Of a stretch of 64,000 nucleotides of DNA, positions 33,129-41,944 are shown one piece after another (position 1 is the stretch's first letter; each line of letters opens with the position of its first letter). Source of the stretch: G965276765 sp965276765 (lineage in GTDB: Bacteria; Actinomycetota; Acidimicrobiia; Acidimicrobiales; Palsa-688); the NCBI GenBank assembly GCA_965276765.1, contig OZ255627.1:4588001-4652000 (forward strand), given 5' to 3'. Under the pieces are notes generated by a model. The model was given only the letters and a program-made list of their open reading frames with translations. It did not search any database and was not told the origin of the DNA. The position numbers and the translations under genes are program-made.

Positions 33129-35146
33129 GCCGTCCGGTGCCCCACGGGCTCTCCCGCATCAAGGCTCGTCTCTACCTCCGGGCTACGCCCGGTCACCGCC
33201 TGTTCGCGATCCACAATCCACGCTACCAACAGCCGCTCCGCTTCCAAGCCCGGGCCGGCGGAGACCCCGACGGGCGTCCCGTCGGCGGTGCGCAGAGCCT
33301 CGATGGCGTGCTTGAGCCAGCTCATGGTTTCGACGTAGTCGGCGTGCTCGCTCGTCGGTACGGCCCTGAGCTCGCGCTGCAGGTCGTCGAGGGCGTTTCT
33401 GGCCGCGACCTCGACGAGGCGCACCATCACGTCGTCGGGATCGTCGTCGGTTTCCTCGACGGCCAGGCGGGCGAGCAGGTCGGCGGTCTGGGGGTCGGCC
33501 GCTTCGATGGCGTCAGCGAGCGTCGATGCCGACGCCAGCGCGTCAAAGGCGGCCCGCCCCGACGGGTGGACGAAGAGCTCGCCCTGCAGCCGATCGGCGA
33601 CGACCTCGGGGTGGTGTACGGCCAGACGCAAAACGACCGTTTCTGGCTGGGGCAGCCGCACCGGCCGCACCCCCTGCGCCTCCTGCCCCACCTGCGCCGG
33701 GCGCTCGCCCGACCGCCTGGCTTCACCCCCAGCCGACGCACCCCCAGCCGACGCACCCGACCGTCCGGTCTCACCTCCGGCCGGCCCACCCGACCGTCCG
33801 GCCTCCGACCCCCGCCGTCGCTCCCCCACCGAACGGCCCGGCCGCGCGCCCTCCGCCCCTCGATGCCCTTCCGCCGGCGGCGGCAGCGCCCGCAGGCGCG
33901 CCGGGTCGATCCGGCAGCGGTCGGCCACTTCCATGACGTACTGGTCTCGCACCAGCTCGTTGGGGTGGGCCCTGATCAGCTCGACGGCGCCGGTCGCCGC
34001 CCGCACCCGGCCCTCGGCCGTGTCCAGGTCGGACCGGGCGAAGAGGCGCTCGAGGCGAAACGAGAGGTAGGGCCGGGCCGACGTCACGGCCTCCTCGAGC
34101 CGGCCCGGGTCGCGGCGGGCCAGGTCGGCCGGGTCGCTTCCGGGTGGAAGAGCGGCGACACGAATGTCGACGCCGTAGCGTTGCTCCCATTCGTAGTAGC
34201 GGTCGGCGGCGGCCTGGCCGGCGGCGTCGGCGTCGTAGGCGAGGACGATCCGCCGGGCGAAGTTGGTCAGGAGCCTCAGGTGACCGTCGGCGAGGGCCGT
34301 ACCGCACGTGGCGACGGCCTCGCCCACCCCGGCGAGCTGGAGACCGATCACGTCGGTATAGCCCTCGCACACGACGATCTGGCCCTTGGCCACGATGTCC
34401 TGCTTGGCCCAATTCAGCCCGTAGAGCACCCGGCTCTTGTCGTAGACGGTCGTCCCCGAGGTATTCTTGTACTTGGGCCCGCGCCCGCCGGGCAGGATCC
34501 GGCCGCCGGCGCCGATGGGCCGCCCGGCCGGGTCGAAGATGGGAAACAGCAGCCTGCCCCTGAAAAAGTCGGCGTAACGGCCCTGGTCGTTGACCTGGGC
34601 CAGCCCGGCGTCGACGAGGGCGGCGCGGGGTAGCTTCAGGGATTGGAGGAGACGATCCCAGCCCTCGGGCGCCCATCCCAGCCGGTAGCGACGGACGACG
34701 TCGCCGTCGTAGCCCCGCTCGCTGCGGAGATACCGGCGGGCCGCGGCGGCATCGGCCCCGTCGATGAGACGCTGGTGGTACCAGGTCATGGCCGCGGCGA
34801 TGGTGTCGAGGATCTCCGCCCTGCGCTTGTGATCGCGACCGGTGGCGGCGTCGTCGTAGCGCAGCGTGACTCCGGCGCGCCCGGCCAGCTTCTCGACGGC
34901 CTCGGCGAAATCGAGATGGTCGAGCTCGCGCACGAAGGTAATGACGTCGCCACGCGCCTGGCAGCCGAAGCAGTAGTAGAGACCCTCTTGGGCGTTGAGA
35001 TGAAACGACGGGCTCTTCTCGGTGTGGAATGGGCAGAGCCCGACCCATTGGGTCCCGACCCGCTTGAGCGAGAGGTGCTCGCTGGCCAGCACCACGAAGT
35101 CGGTCGCGCCCCTGACCCTCGCGATGTCCTCGTCGACGATGCCCAC
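33125..35146 (-). CDS. dnaG: DNA primase
   Basis: The 673-aa protein has the N-terminal zinc finger (CPFHTEKSPSF and CFGCQARGD), the RNA-polymerase core (GYDGDVVRRYRLGWAPEGW), the TOPRIM motifs VCEGYTDVIGL and VLAYDADAAGQAA, and a C-terminal helicase-binding region. Between residues about 430 and 500 lies a low-complexity Gly/Arg/Ser linker (GARPGRSVGERRRGSEAGRS...). It overlaps rpoD by 4 nt and follows ppdK by 16 bp. It makes RNA primers for replication. Confidence 0.97.
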   Translation of the reverse strand: MGIVDEDIARVRGATDFVVLASEHLSLKRVGTQWVGLCPFHTEKSPSFHLNAQEGLYYCFGCQARGDVITFVRELDHLDFAEAVEKLAGRAGVTLRYDDAATGRDHKRRAEILDTIAAAMTWYHQRLIDGADAAAARRYLRSERGYDGDVVRRYRLGWAPEGWDRLLQSLKLPRAALVDAGLAQVNDQGRYADFFRGRLLFPIFDPAGRPIGAGGRILPGGRGPKYKNTSGTTVYDKSRVLYGLNWAKQDIVAKGQIVVCEGYTDVIGLQLAGVGEAVATCGTALADGHLRLLTNFARRIVLAYDADAAGQAAADRYYEWEQRYGVDIRVAALPPGSDPADLARRDPGRLEEAVTSARPYLSFRLERLFARSDLDTAEGRVRAATGAVELIRAHPNELVRDQYVMEVADRCRIDPARLRALPPPAEGHRGAEGARPGRSVGERRRGSEAGRSGGPAGGETGRSGASAGGASAGGEARRSGERPAQVGQEAQGVRPVRLPQPETVVLRLAVHHPEVVADRLQGELFVHPSGRAAFDALASASTLADAIEAADPQTADLLARLAVEETDDDPDDVMVRLVEVAARNALDDLQRELRAVPTSEHADYVETMSWLKHAIEALRTADGTPVGVSAGPGLEAERLLVAWIVDREQAVTGRSPEVETSLDAGEPVGHRTA

Positions 35147-35162
35147 GGTTCGTACTTCGCCG

Positions 35163-37802
35163 CTACGAGGAGGCGATCACCGCCTGGGCGGCGGCCAGGC
35201 GGGCGATCGGGACCCGGTAGGGCGAGCAGGACACGTAGTCGATGCCTACCTTGAAGAAGAAGTCGATCGACTCGGGGTCGCCGCCGTGCTCGCCGCAGAT
35301 CCCGAGCTTGAGGCCGGGCGTGGTGGTGCGACCCCGCTCGGCCGCGGTGCGGATCAGGGCGCCCACCCCGTCGACGTCGATCGTCTCGAACGGGTTGCGC
35401 TCGAGCAGCCCGAGCTCGAGGTAGGCCTTCATCAGCCGGCCCTCGATGTCGTCGCGGCTGAACCCGAAGGTCATCTGGGTCAGGTCATTGGTGCCGAAGC
35501 TGAAGAAGTCGGCCTCCTCGGCGATCTCGCCGGCCCTGATGGCCGCTCGCGGGGTCTCGACCATGGTGCCGACGGTGATGTCCAGACGGTTGACGACCTT
35601 CTTGGCCAGACCGTCCGTCGCCGAGGCGATGGCGTCGGTCACCCAGGACCTGGCCAACCCGAGCTCGGCTCGGGAGACGGTGAGCGGGATCATGATCTCC
35701 ACGTGCGGCTGACCGCCGGCCCCGATGTGCTCGACCATGGCCTGCACGAGCGCCCTGACCTGCATGGCATAGAGGCCGGGCTTGAGCACTCCGAGCCGGA
35801 CCCCGCGGGTGCCGATCATGGGGTTGACCTCGTGCCAGGCCCTGGCCGCGTCGAGCAGGCGGCGCTCGTCGTCGTCGAGTCCGACAGTGGCATCCTTGAG
35901 GGCCAGCTCGTCGGTGGGGGGAAGGAACTCGTGCAGCGGCGGATCGAGAAGGCGCACGTTGACCGGCAGCTTGTCCATGGCCTGGAGGATGTCGATGAAG
36001 TCGGCCTTCTGGGCCTCCCTCAGCTGCTCGAGGGCGTCGGCCTCCTCTTCGGCTGTGTCGGCGAGGATCATCCGTCGCATGATGGGAAGACGGTCGTCGG
36101 CAAGGAACATGTGCTCGGTCCGGCACAGGCCGATCCCCTCGGCGCCAAACTCCCTGGCGTTGGCGGCGTCGGGGCCGTTGTCGGCGTTGGTCCGCACCGA
36201 CATCCTGCCCTTGCGGATGGTGTCGGCCCAGCCGAGGACCTTCTGCAGCTCGTCGGGAGGTTCGGCCGTCGTCAGCTCGACCTCGCCGAGGGCGACCTCG
36301 CCGCTCGCCCCGTCGAGGGAGATGACGTCACCCTCATTGACAACCGTGTCACCGACGCTGAACGACCCCTTGGCGATGTGGACGTCCTCGGCGCCGACGA
36401 CGGCCGGCTTTCCCCAGCCGCGGGCGACGACGGCGGCGTGGCTTACGAGTCCGCCCCTGGCCGTGAGGATGCCCTGGGCGGCGATCATCCCGGCGACGTC
36501 CTCGGGTGAGGTCTCGTTGCGGACCAGGATGACGGCGTCGCCGGCCTTGGCGCCGGCGATGGCCGATGCGGCGTCGAAGCAGACCTTGCCGACGGCGGCG
36601 CCGGGCGAGGCCGGCAGGCCCTTGGTCAACAGCACATCGGGGCTGCGAGCGAACTGCGGGTGCAGCACCTGGTCGACGTGGTCGGCGGTGATCCTGGCGA
36701 CCGCATCCTCCCTCGTGATCTTCCACGAGCGCTGCTTGGTCATGTCGACGGCCATGCGCAGCGCGGCCCGCCCGGTGCGCTTGCCGACCCGGGTCTGCAG
36801 CATCCACAGCTTGCCCTGGTCGATGGTGAACTCAACGTCGCACATGTCGCGGTAATGGGATTCGAGGCGGGCGAAGATCGCCATCAGCTCCTTGAAGATG
36901 GGGGGAAATTCGTCGCGGAGTGCGGCGATGGGAAGGGTCTTGCGGATTCCGGCGACCACGTCCTCGCCCTGGGCGTTCACGAGGAAATCTCCGTACTCTC
37001 CCTGCGCCCCGGTCGCCGGGTCACGGGTGAAGCCGACCCCGGTGCCCGACGTGTCGTCGCGGTTGCCGAACACCATCGTCTGGACGGTGACGGCCGTGCC
37101 AAGATCGTTGGGGATGCGCTCGCGGGAGCGGTAGGCGACCGCCCGCTCCCCGTTCCACGACTCGAAGACGGCCTCGATGGCACCACGGAGCTGGTCGGCC
37201 GGGTCCTGAGGAAAGGCCTGACCCGTCGCCTCCTCGACCACCGTCTTGTAGGAATCGACCAGGTCGGCCAGGGCGTCGGCGGGGATCGCCGCGTCGGTCT
37301 CGACGCCGGCGGCCGTACGAGCCGCTTCAAACGCCTCGTCGAAGACGGCGCCGTCGACGCCGAGGACGATCCTGCCGTACATCGACACGAACCGACGGTA
37401 GGAGTCGTAGGCGAAGCGCTCGTCGCTGGTCTGGGCGGCGAGGCCCTTGACCGAGCGATCGTTGAGACCGAGATTGAGGACCGTGTCCATCATCCCCGGC
37501 ATGGAGAACTTGGCGCCCGACCGCACGCTCACGAGGAGCGGGTCATCCGCGTCGCCCAAGCGTTTCCCCATGGCCTTCTCCAGCTTGCGGACCTGCCGGG
37601 TCAACTCGGCGTCGAGCCCATCGGGCCAGCCGGATGCGAGGTAGTCGCGACAGGCGTCGGTGCTGATGGTGAAGCCGGGGGGGACGGGCAGGCCGAGCAC
37701 CGAGGCCATCTCGGCCAGGTTGGCGCCCTTGCCCCCGAGCAGGTCCTTGAGGTCCATCGGTGCCTTGCGATGCTTGTGGTCGAAGGCATAGGTGTAAACC
37801 AT
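35163..37802 (-). CDS. ppdK: Pyruvate, phosphate dikinase
   Basis: ATG 37802 gives 879 aa, normal for PpdK; AGGAGG lies upstream, although a GTG at 37826 is also open. The N-terminal nucleotide-binding domain begins DLKDLLGGKGANLAEM. The swivelling domain carries the phospho-His motif GGLVSHAAVVARGWGKPAV. The C-terminal PEP/pyruvate domain has FGTNDLTQMTFGFSRDD and the catalytic Cys near KLGICGEHGGDP. It interconverts pyruvate and PEP with ATP and phosphate. Confidence 0.97.
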   Translation of the reverse strand: MVYTYAFDHKHRKAPMDLKDLLGGKGANLAEMASVLGLPVPPGFTISTDACRDYLASGWPDGLDAELTRQVRKLEKAMGKRLGDADDPLLVSVRSGAKFSMPGMMDTVLNLGLNDRSVKGLAAQTSDERFAYDSYRRFVSMYGRIVLGVDGAVFDEAFEAARTAAGVETDAAIPADALADLVDSYKTVVEEATGQAFPQDPADQLRGAIEAVFESWNGERAVAYRSRERIPNDLGTAVTVQTMVFGNRDDTSGTGVGFTRDPATGAQGEYGDFLVNAQGEDVVAGIRKTLPIAALRDEFPPIFKELMAIFARLESHYRDMCDVEFTIDQGKLWMLQTRVGKRTGRAALRMAVDMTKQRSWKITREDAVARITADHVDQVLHPQFARSPDVLLTKGLPASPGAAVGKVCFDAASAIAGAKAGDAVILVRNETSPEDVAGMIAAQGILTARGGLVSHAAVVARGWGKPAVVGAEDVHIAKGSFSVGDTVVNEGDVISLDGASGEVALGEVELTTAEPPDELQKVLGWADTIRKGRMSVRTNADNGPDAANAREFGAEGIGLCRTEHMFLADDRLPIMRRMILADTAEEEADALEQLREAQKADFIDILQAMDKLPVNVRLLDPPLHEFLPPTDELALKDATVGLDDDERRLLDAARAWHEVNPMIGTRGVRLGVLKPGLYAMQVRALVQAMVEHIGAGGQPHVEIMIPLTVSRAELGLARSWVTDAIASATDGLAKKVVNRLDITVGTMVETPRAAIRAGEIAEEADFFSFGTNDLTQMTFGFSRDDIEGRLMKAYLELGLLERNPFETIDVDGVGALIRTAAERGRTTTPGLKLGICGEHGGDPESIDFFFKVGIDYVSCSPYRVPIARLAAAQAVIASS

Positions 37803-37902
37803 GGCCGGTAAAAACCTCCTGGTCACGCCCCGCTGGCGGGGAGCCCACGTGGATGGATTCCGAGCCTAGTAACCGGCGCTCGCTTCGTACCGGGGTTGGT
37901 GG

Positions 37903-39222
37903 CTACCGGGCCAGTCTGGCGGTGATCTCGTCGACGAGACCGGCGATCGGAATCCGGACCTGCTCGGTGGTATCGCGATCGCGCACGGTGACGGCCCGGT
38001 CGTCGATGCTGTCGAAGTCGACCGTGACACAAAGCGGCGTTCCCACCTCGTCCTGGCGCCGATAGCGCCGGCCGATCGACTGGGTCTCGTCGTAGTCGCA
38101 CATGACGAGCGGCTGGAGCAGCCCGAGGACCTCGTGCGCTGTCGGCAGCAGCGTCTCCTTGCGCGACAAGGGGAGGACGGCAACCTGATACGGCGCCAGG
38201 CGGGGATCGAGACGCAGGAGGCTGCGCTCCTCGCCACCGACCGTGTCGGTCTGGAAGGCGGCGATGAGGAAGGCCATCATCGTGCGGGTCGCACCGGCGG
38301 CGGGCTCGATGGCGTAGGGGACGTAGCGCTCCCCGCTGGCCTGGTCGAAGTACTCGAGCTTGGTGCCGCTGCCTGCGGCGTGGGCCTTCAGGTCGAAGTC
38401 GGTCCGGTTGGCGACGCCCTCGAGCTCGCCCCATCCCCACGGGAAAGCAAACTCCACGTCGGCGGTGCCGACCGAGTAGTGCGAGAGCTCGTCCTTTTCA
38501 TGAGGGCGGAGGCGGAGCATCTCGGCGGGGATCCCGAGGTCGATGTACCACTGCATCCGCTCGTGGCACCAGTAGTCGAACCATCGCTCGGCGTCGGCGG
38601 GCGGTACGAAGTACTCGAGCTCCATCTGCTCGAACTCCCTGGTGCGAAACACGAAGTTGCCAGGGGTGATCTCGTTGCGAAACGACTTGCCGATCTGAGC
38701 GATGCCGAAGGGAGGCTTGCGTCGCGACGTCTGCAGGACGTTCAAGAAGTTGACGAAGTGGCCCTGGGCCGTCTCGGGCCTCAGGTAGGCGACGTTGTTC
38801 TCGTCGTCGACGGGGCCGGCGTGGGTCTTGAACATGAGGTTGAAGCCCCTGGCCTCGGTGAGGTCGGTGCTGTCGCAGTTGGGGCAGTGGATCCGGCCGT
38901 CGGCCGACGGCTCGAGGTGGTCGGCGCGCCAACGCGACTTGCAGTTGCGGCAGTCGACGAGCGGGTCGGTGAAGTTTTCGAGGTGCCCCGAGGCAGCCCA
39001 GATCTTGGGGCTCGAGAGGATGGCGGCGTCGAGGCCGACGACCTCCTGGCGCAGCTGGACCATCGAGCGCCACCAGGCGTTCTTGACGTTCCGCAGCATG
39101 AGCACACCGAGGGGCCCGTAGTCGTAGGTCGACCTGAACCCGCCGTAGATCTCCGCCGAAGGGAAGATAAAGCCTCGTTGTTTACAGAGCCGGACGACGT
39201 CGTCCATCTCGGGCGTGGCCAT
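37903..39222 (-). CDS. glyS: Glycyl-tRNA synthetase (alpha2, class II)
   Basis: The 439-aa protein starts at ATG 39222 and has GFIFPSAEIYGGFRSTYDYGPLG, a Cys4 zinc insert (CRNCKSRW, CPNCDS), class II motif 2 around SFRNEITPGNFVFRTREFEQME, and motif 3 in the C-terminal third, with an anticodon-binding domain at the end (VAVLPL). This is the homodimeric bacterial/eukaryotic-type enzyme. It lies between recO and ppdK. An 18-bp palindrome occupies the gap to recO. Confidence 0.96.
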   Translation of the reverse strand: MATPEMDDVVRLCKQRGFIFPSAEIYGGFRSTYDYGPLGVLMLRNVKNAWWRSMVQLRQEVVGLDAAILSSPKIWAASGHLENFTDPLVDCRNCKSRWRADHLEPSADGRIHCPNCDSTDLTEARGFNLMFKTHAGPVDDENNVAYLRPETAQGHFVNFLNVLQTSRRKPPFGIAQIGKSFRNEITPGNFVFRTREFEQMELEYFVPPADAERWFDYWCHERMQWYIDLGIPAEMLRLRPHEKDELSHYSVGTADVEFAFPWGWGELEGVANRTDFDLKAHAAGSGTKLEYFDQASGERYVPYAIEPAAGATRTMMAFLIAAFQTDTVGGEERSLLRLDPRLAPYQVAVLPLSRKETLLPTAHEVLGLLQPLVMCDYDETQSIGRRYRRQDEVGTPLCVTVDFDSIDDRAVTVRDRDTTEQVRIPIAGLVDEITARLAR

Positions 39223-39306
39223 GGCGGGTCACGGTACTCGCTCACCCCGACGCTCCCTCCCGGTTTCTCAACCCCGGCCTCGGTCTCGGCGCCGGGGAAC
39301 GGCCGG

Positions 39307-39357
39307 TTTTCTCTGCCCACTTTTACGGACTCTCTCAGCAAAAGTGGGCAGAGAAAA
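39307..39357. repeat. Perfect 18-bp intergenic palindrome
   Basis: TTTTCTCTGCCCACTTTT (39307-39324) and its exact complement (39340-39357) flank a 15-nt loop beginning ACGGAC, in the recO-glyS gap. GGCCGG occurs on both outer sides. No T-tract follows on either strand. It shares GTTTTCT and TTTTACGG with the sequence flanking the IS110 element. Confidence 0.9.
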
Positions 39358-39373
39358 GGCCGGGGCGGCGACC

Positions 39374-40120
39374 TCAGGAGCGGTCGAGGAGGCGGGGGAC
39401 ACGCAGGCGCCGCTCGATGTGACCCTCGACCGCGGCGGTGGCCAGGTCGGTGACCTCGGCCGCTGTCGCCCCCGGCGGCGCAGCCAGTGCGCCGGCCAGG
39501 TCCCCACCGAGGATGCGCCGGATCAGGTCGAGGGCCTGGGGGCTCACGGCCCGCCGGCCCCCGCCGCCGGGCTGGCAGTTCCTGCAGATGACGCCGCCTT
39601 CGACCATGTCCATGGCGACCACCTCGACCGCATCGTCGCCGACGGCGGGCCGCCCGCAGCGGACACAGGAGTCGAGGAGGGGCGCCGTGCCCTCGACGGC
39701 AAGCAGCTTCCAGTAGAAACCGGCGACCACGAGCGGCGACGGCCGCTCGGCCAGGGTCCTCAGGGCACCGACGAGCATGGTGTAGAGACGAACGTTGGCC
39801 TCCCCCTCCTGGGCGACCTGGTCGACGACCTCGAGCAGGGCGAAGGCGTCGCGCACGAGGTTGAGGTCGTCGCGGATACCCCGAAATTGCTCGACCGCGT
39901 CGGCGGTGTTGACCACGTCGAGCTGGCGCCCCTCGTAGAGGAGGAGGTCGACATGGCTGGCCGGCTCGAGGCGGCCGCCGAAGCGGCTCCCGGTCTTGCG
40001 GACCCCCTTGGCGACGGCCCGCACCTTGCCGCGCCCCGCCGTCATGAGCACCACGATCCTGTCGGCCTCACCCAGGCGATACGTGCGCAGGACCACGCCC
40101 CGATCGCGATACAGACCCAT
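39374..40120 (-). CDS. recO: DNA repair protein RecO
   Basis: The 248-aa protein starts GLYRDRGVVLRTYRLGEADR, the RecO OB-fold opening, and continues with an all-helical region and a Cys4 zinc site (SCVRCGRPAV, VICRNCQPGG). RecO loads RecA onto gapped DNA with RecF/RecR. It lies 11 bp downstream of uppS. Length and domain order are normal. Confidence 0.95.
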   Translation of the reverse strand: MGLYRDRGVVLRTYRLGEADRIVVLMTAGRGKVRAVAKGVRKTGSRFGGRLEPASHVDLLLYEGRQLDVVNTADAVEQFRGIRDDLNLVRDAFALLEVVDQVAQEGEANVRLYTMLVGALRTLAERPSPLVVAGFYWKLLAVEGTAPLLDSCVRCGRPAVGDDAVEVVAMDMVEGGVICRNCQPGGGGRRAVSPQALDLIRRILGGDLAGALAAPPGATAAEVTDLATAAVEGHIERRLRVPRLLDRS

Positions 40121-40131
40121 GAGCCCGCCGC

Positions 40132-40875
40132 CTAGTTGGGGATGCCGTCGCCGCGACCGCCGGTTGACCCGAACCGGCGGTCACGGGCCTGAAACTCCCT
40201 GATCGCCTCCACCAGGTTGTCGCGACGGAAGTCGGGCCAGAGCACCTCGGAGAAGACAAGCTCGCTGTAAGCCAGCTCCCAGATGAGGAAGTTGGAGATC
40301 CGGTACTCCCCCGAGGTCCTGATGACGAGGTCGGGGTCCGGGATCGTCGGGTCGTAGAGGTGCCTGGCGACCATCCGCTCGTCGATCTTCCGGACCGGGA
40401 CGTCAGCGGCGACGATCGATCGGACGGCGTCGACGATCTCCGCCCTGCCGCCGTAGTTGAACGCCACGGTGAGGGTCATCTTGGTGTTGTGCTCGGTCAG
40501 CCGGGCGGCCTCGTCCATGCGACGCCCGACCCAGCGCGGCACGCGCCAGTCCCTCCTGCCGATGAAGCGGATCCTGACACCGAGGGCGTGGAGGTCGTCG
40601 CGGCGGCGGGTGAGGAGCTGGTCGGCGATGACGTCGAGCAGAAACCGCACCTCCTCGCCCGGCCGGCGCCAGTTTTCCGTCGAGAAGGCGTAGACGGTGA
40701 ACCACCCGACGCCGAGCTCGAGGGCGCCCTTGGCTGCGTCGAACAGCGCCTCCTCGCCCGCCCTGTGCCCCTCGGTCCTCGCCAGGCCCTGCTTGGTCGC
40801 CCACCGACCGTTGCCGTCCATGACGCAGGCCACGTGCCGCGGGATGCGGTTGGGGTCGAGGCCATCGAGGTCCAC
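40132..40875 (-). CDS. uppS: Isoprenyl transferase (undecaprenyl diphosphate synthase)
   Basis: The 247-aa protein has the signature HVACVMDGNGRWA with the Mg-binding Asp, VYAFSTENWRRP, FNYGGRAEIVDA and the C-terminal DLVIRTSGEYRISNFLIWELAYSE. It condenses farnesyl or decaprenyl diphosphate precursors in cis to make the lipid carrier for cell-wall synthesis. It lies upstream of recO in the housekeeping run. Chain length of the product is not deducible. Confidence 0.96.
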   Translation of the reverse strand: MDLDGLDPNRIPRHVACVMDGNGRWATKQGLARTEGHRAGEEALFDAAKGALELGVGWFTVYAFSTENWRRPGEEVRFLLDVIADQLLTRRRDDLHALGVRIRFIGRRDWRVPRWVGRRMDEAARLTEHNTKMTLTVAFNYGGRAEIVDAVRSIVAADVPVRKIDERMVARHLYDPTIPDPDLVIRTSGEYRISNFLIWELAYSELVFSEVLWPDFRRDNLVEAIREFQARDRRFGSTGGRGDGIPN

Positions 40876-40920
40876 CCGAGCACGGTATCGCCTGGCCGGG
40901 ACGGGGGATTGGGCGGTCCC

Positions 40921-41853
40921 TCAGCGGAGCTTGGGGATGACCTCACGCCCGATGAGGCGGACGTGGTCGAGGTCGGCAAGGTCGAGCACCTGCAGGTAGG
41001 CCCGCTCGACGCCGGCCGCGGCGTACTCGGCCAGCTTGTCTGCGACCTGGTCGGGCGTCCCGCACGCCCCGCCGGCCTTGAGATCGTCGACCTCCTGACC
41101 TATAGCGGCCGCCCGCCTGACCACCTCGGCGTCGTCGGCGCCGCAACAGACCGTGACCGCCACCGACCGGAGGAGCGACGCCGGATCCCGGCCGGCATCG
41201 GTGCACGCCGCCGACACCGCCGCGTTCAGCTCCTTCACCTTCTCTGGCGGGGCGAAGGGAGTGTTGTACTCGTCGGCGAATCGGGCCGCGAGCCTCGGTG
41301 TCCGTTTGGGTCCCGCGCCGCCGACGATGATCGGAGGATGGGGCCGCTGGGTCGGCTTGGGCAGCGCCGGACTCCCGCTCACGGGGAAATAAGTGCCGGG
41401 GAACTCGAAGGTGTCACCGACCGGGGTGTCCCAGAGCCCGGTGATGACGGCCAGCTGCTCCTCGAGGCGGCCGAATCGCTCCCCCGTCGAGGGGAAGGGG
41501 ATGCCGTAGGCGCGGTGCTCGTCGTCGAACCAGCCGGCACCGATACCGAGCTCCACGCGACCGCCGCTCATGGCGTCGACCTGCGCCACCGCCACGGCGA
41601 GCGGTCCTGGCAGCCGGAACGTGGCCGATGACACGAGCGTGCCGAGGCGGATGCTCGACGTGTCGCGCGCCAGACCGGCGAGAGTGATCCACGCGTCGGT
41701 CGGCCCCGGGAGCCCGTCGCCTTCGCCCATCTTGAGGAAGTGGTCGGAGCGGAAGAAGGCGTCGAAGCCCTCCGCTTCCGCCGTTGTGGCGACATCGAGA
41801 AGGGTCTCGTAGGTCGCTCCCTGCTGGGGCTCGGTGAAGATACGCAGCTTCAT
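40921..41853 (-). CDS. F420/LLM-class oxidoreductase
   Basis: From ATG 41853 (MKLRIFTEPQQGATYETLLD) the protein is 310 aa with the luciferase-like TIM barrel. Visible are DAFFRSDHF, LGTLVSSATFRLPGPLAVAVAQVDAMSGGRVELGIGAGWF and PPIIVGGAGPKRTPRLAARFADEYN. These fit the TIGR03560-type F420-dependent group common in actinobacteria. It ends the minus-strand housekeeping run; substrate unknown. The longer upstream frame is a shadow. Confidence 0.87.
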   Translation of the reverse strand: MKLRIFTEPQQGATYETLLDVATTAEAEGFDAFFRSDHFLKMGEGDGLPGPTDAWITLAGLARDTSSIRLGTLVSSATFRLPGPLAVAVAQVDAMSGGRVELGIGAGWFDDEHRAYGIPFPSTGERFGRLEEQLAVITGLWDTPVGDTFEFPGTYFPVSGSPALPKPTQRPHPPIIVGGAGPKRTPRLAARFADEYNTPFAPPEKVKELNAAVSAACTDAGRDPASLLRSVAVTVCCGADDAEVVRRAAAIGQEVDDLKAGGACGTPDQVADKLAEYAAAGVERAYLQVLDLADLDHVRLIGREVIPKLR

Positions 41854-41944
41854 GCCGTCGATTCTTCCCGACCCGGCGCCGGGGAGCACAGCGCCGAGAG
41901 CGCGCCGGCGCCGGCCGGGGTGGCGGGACCGGTAGCGTCCGGCC

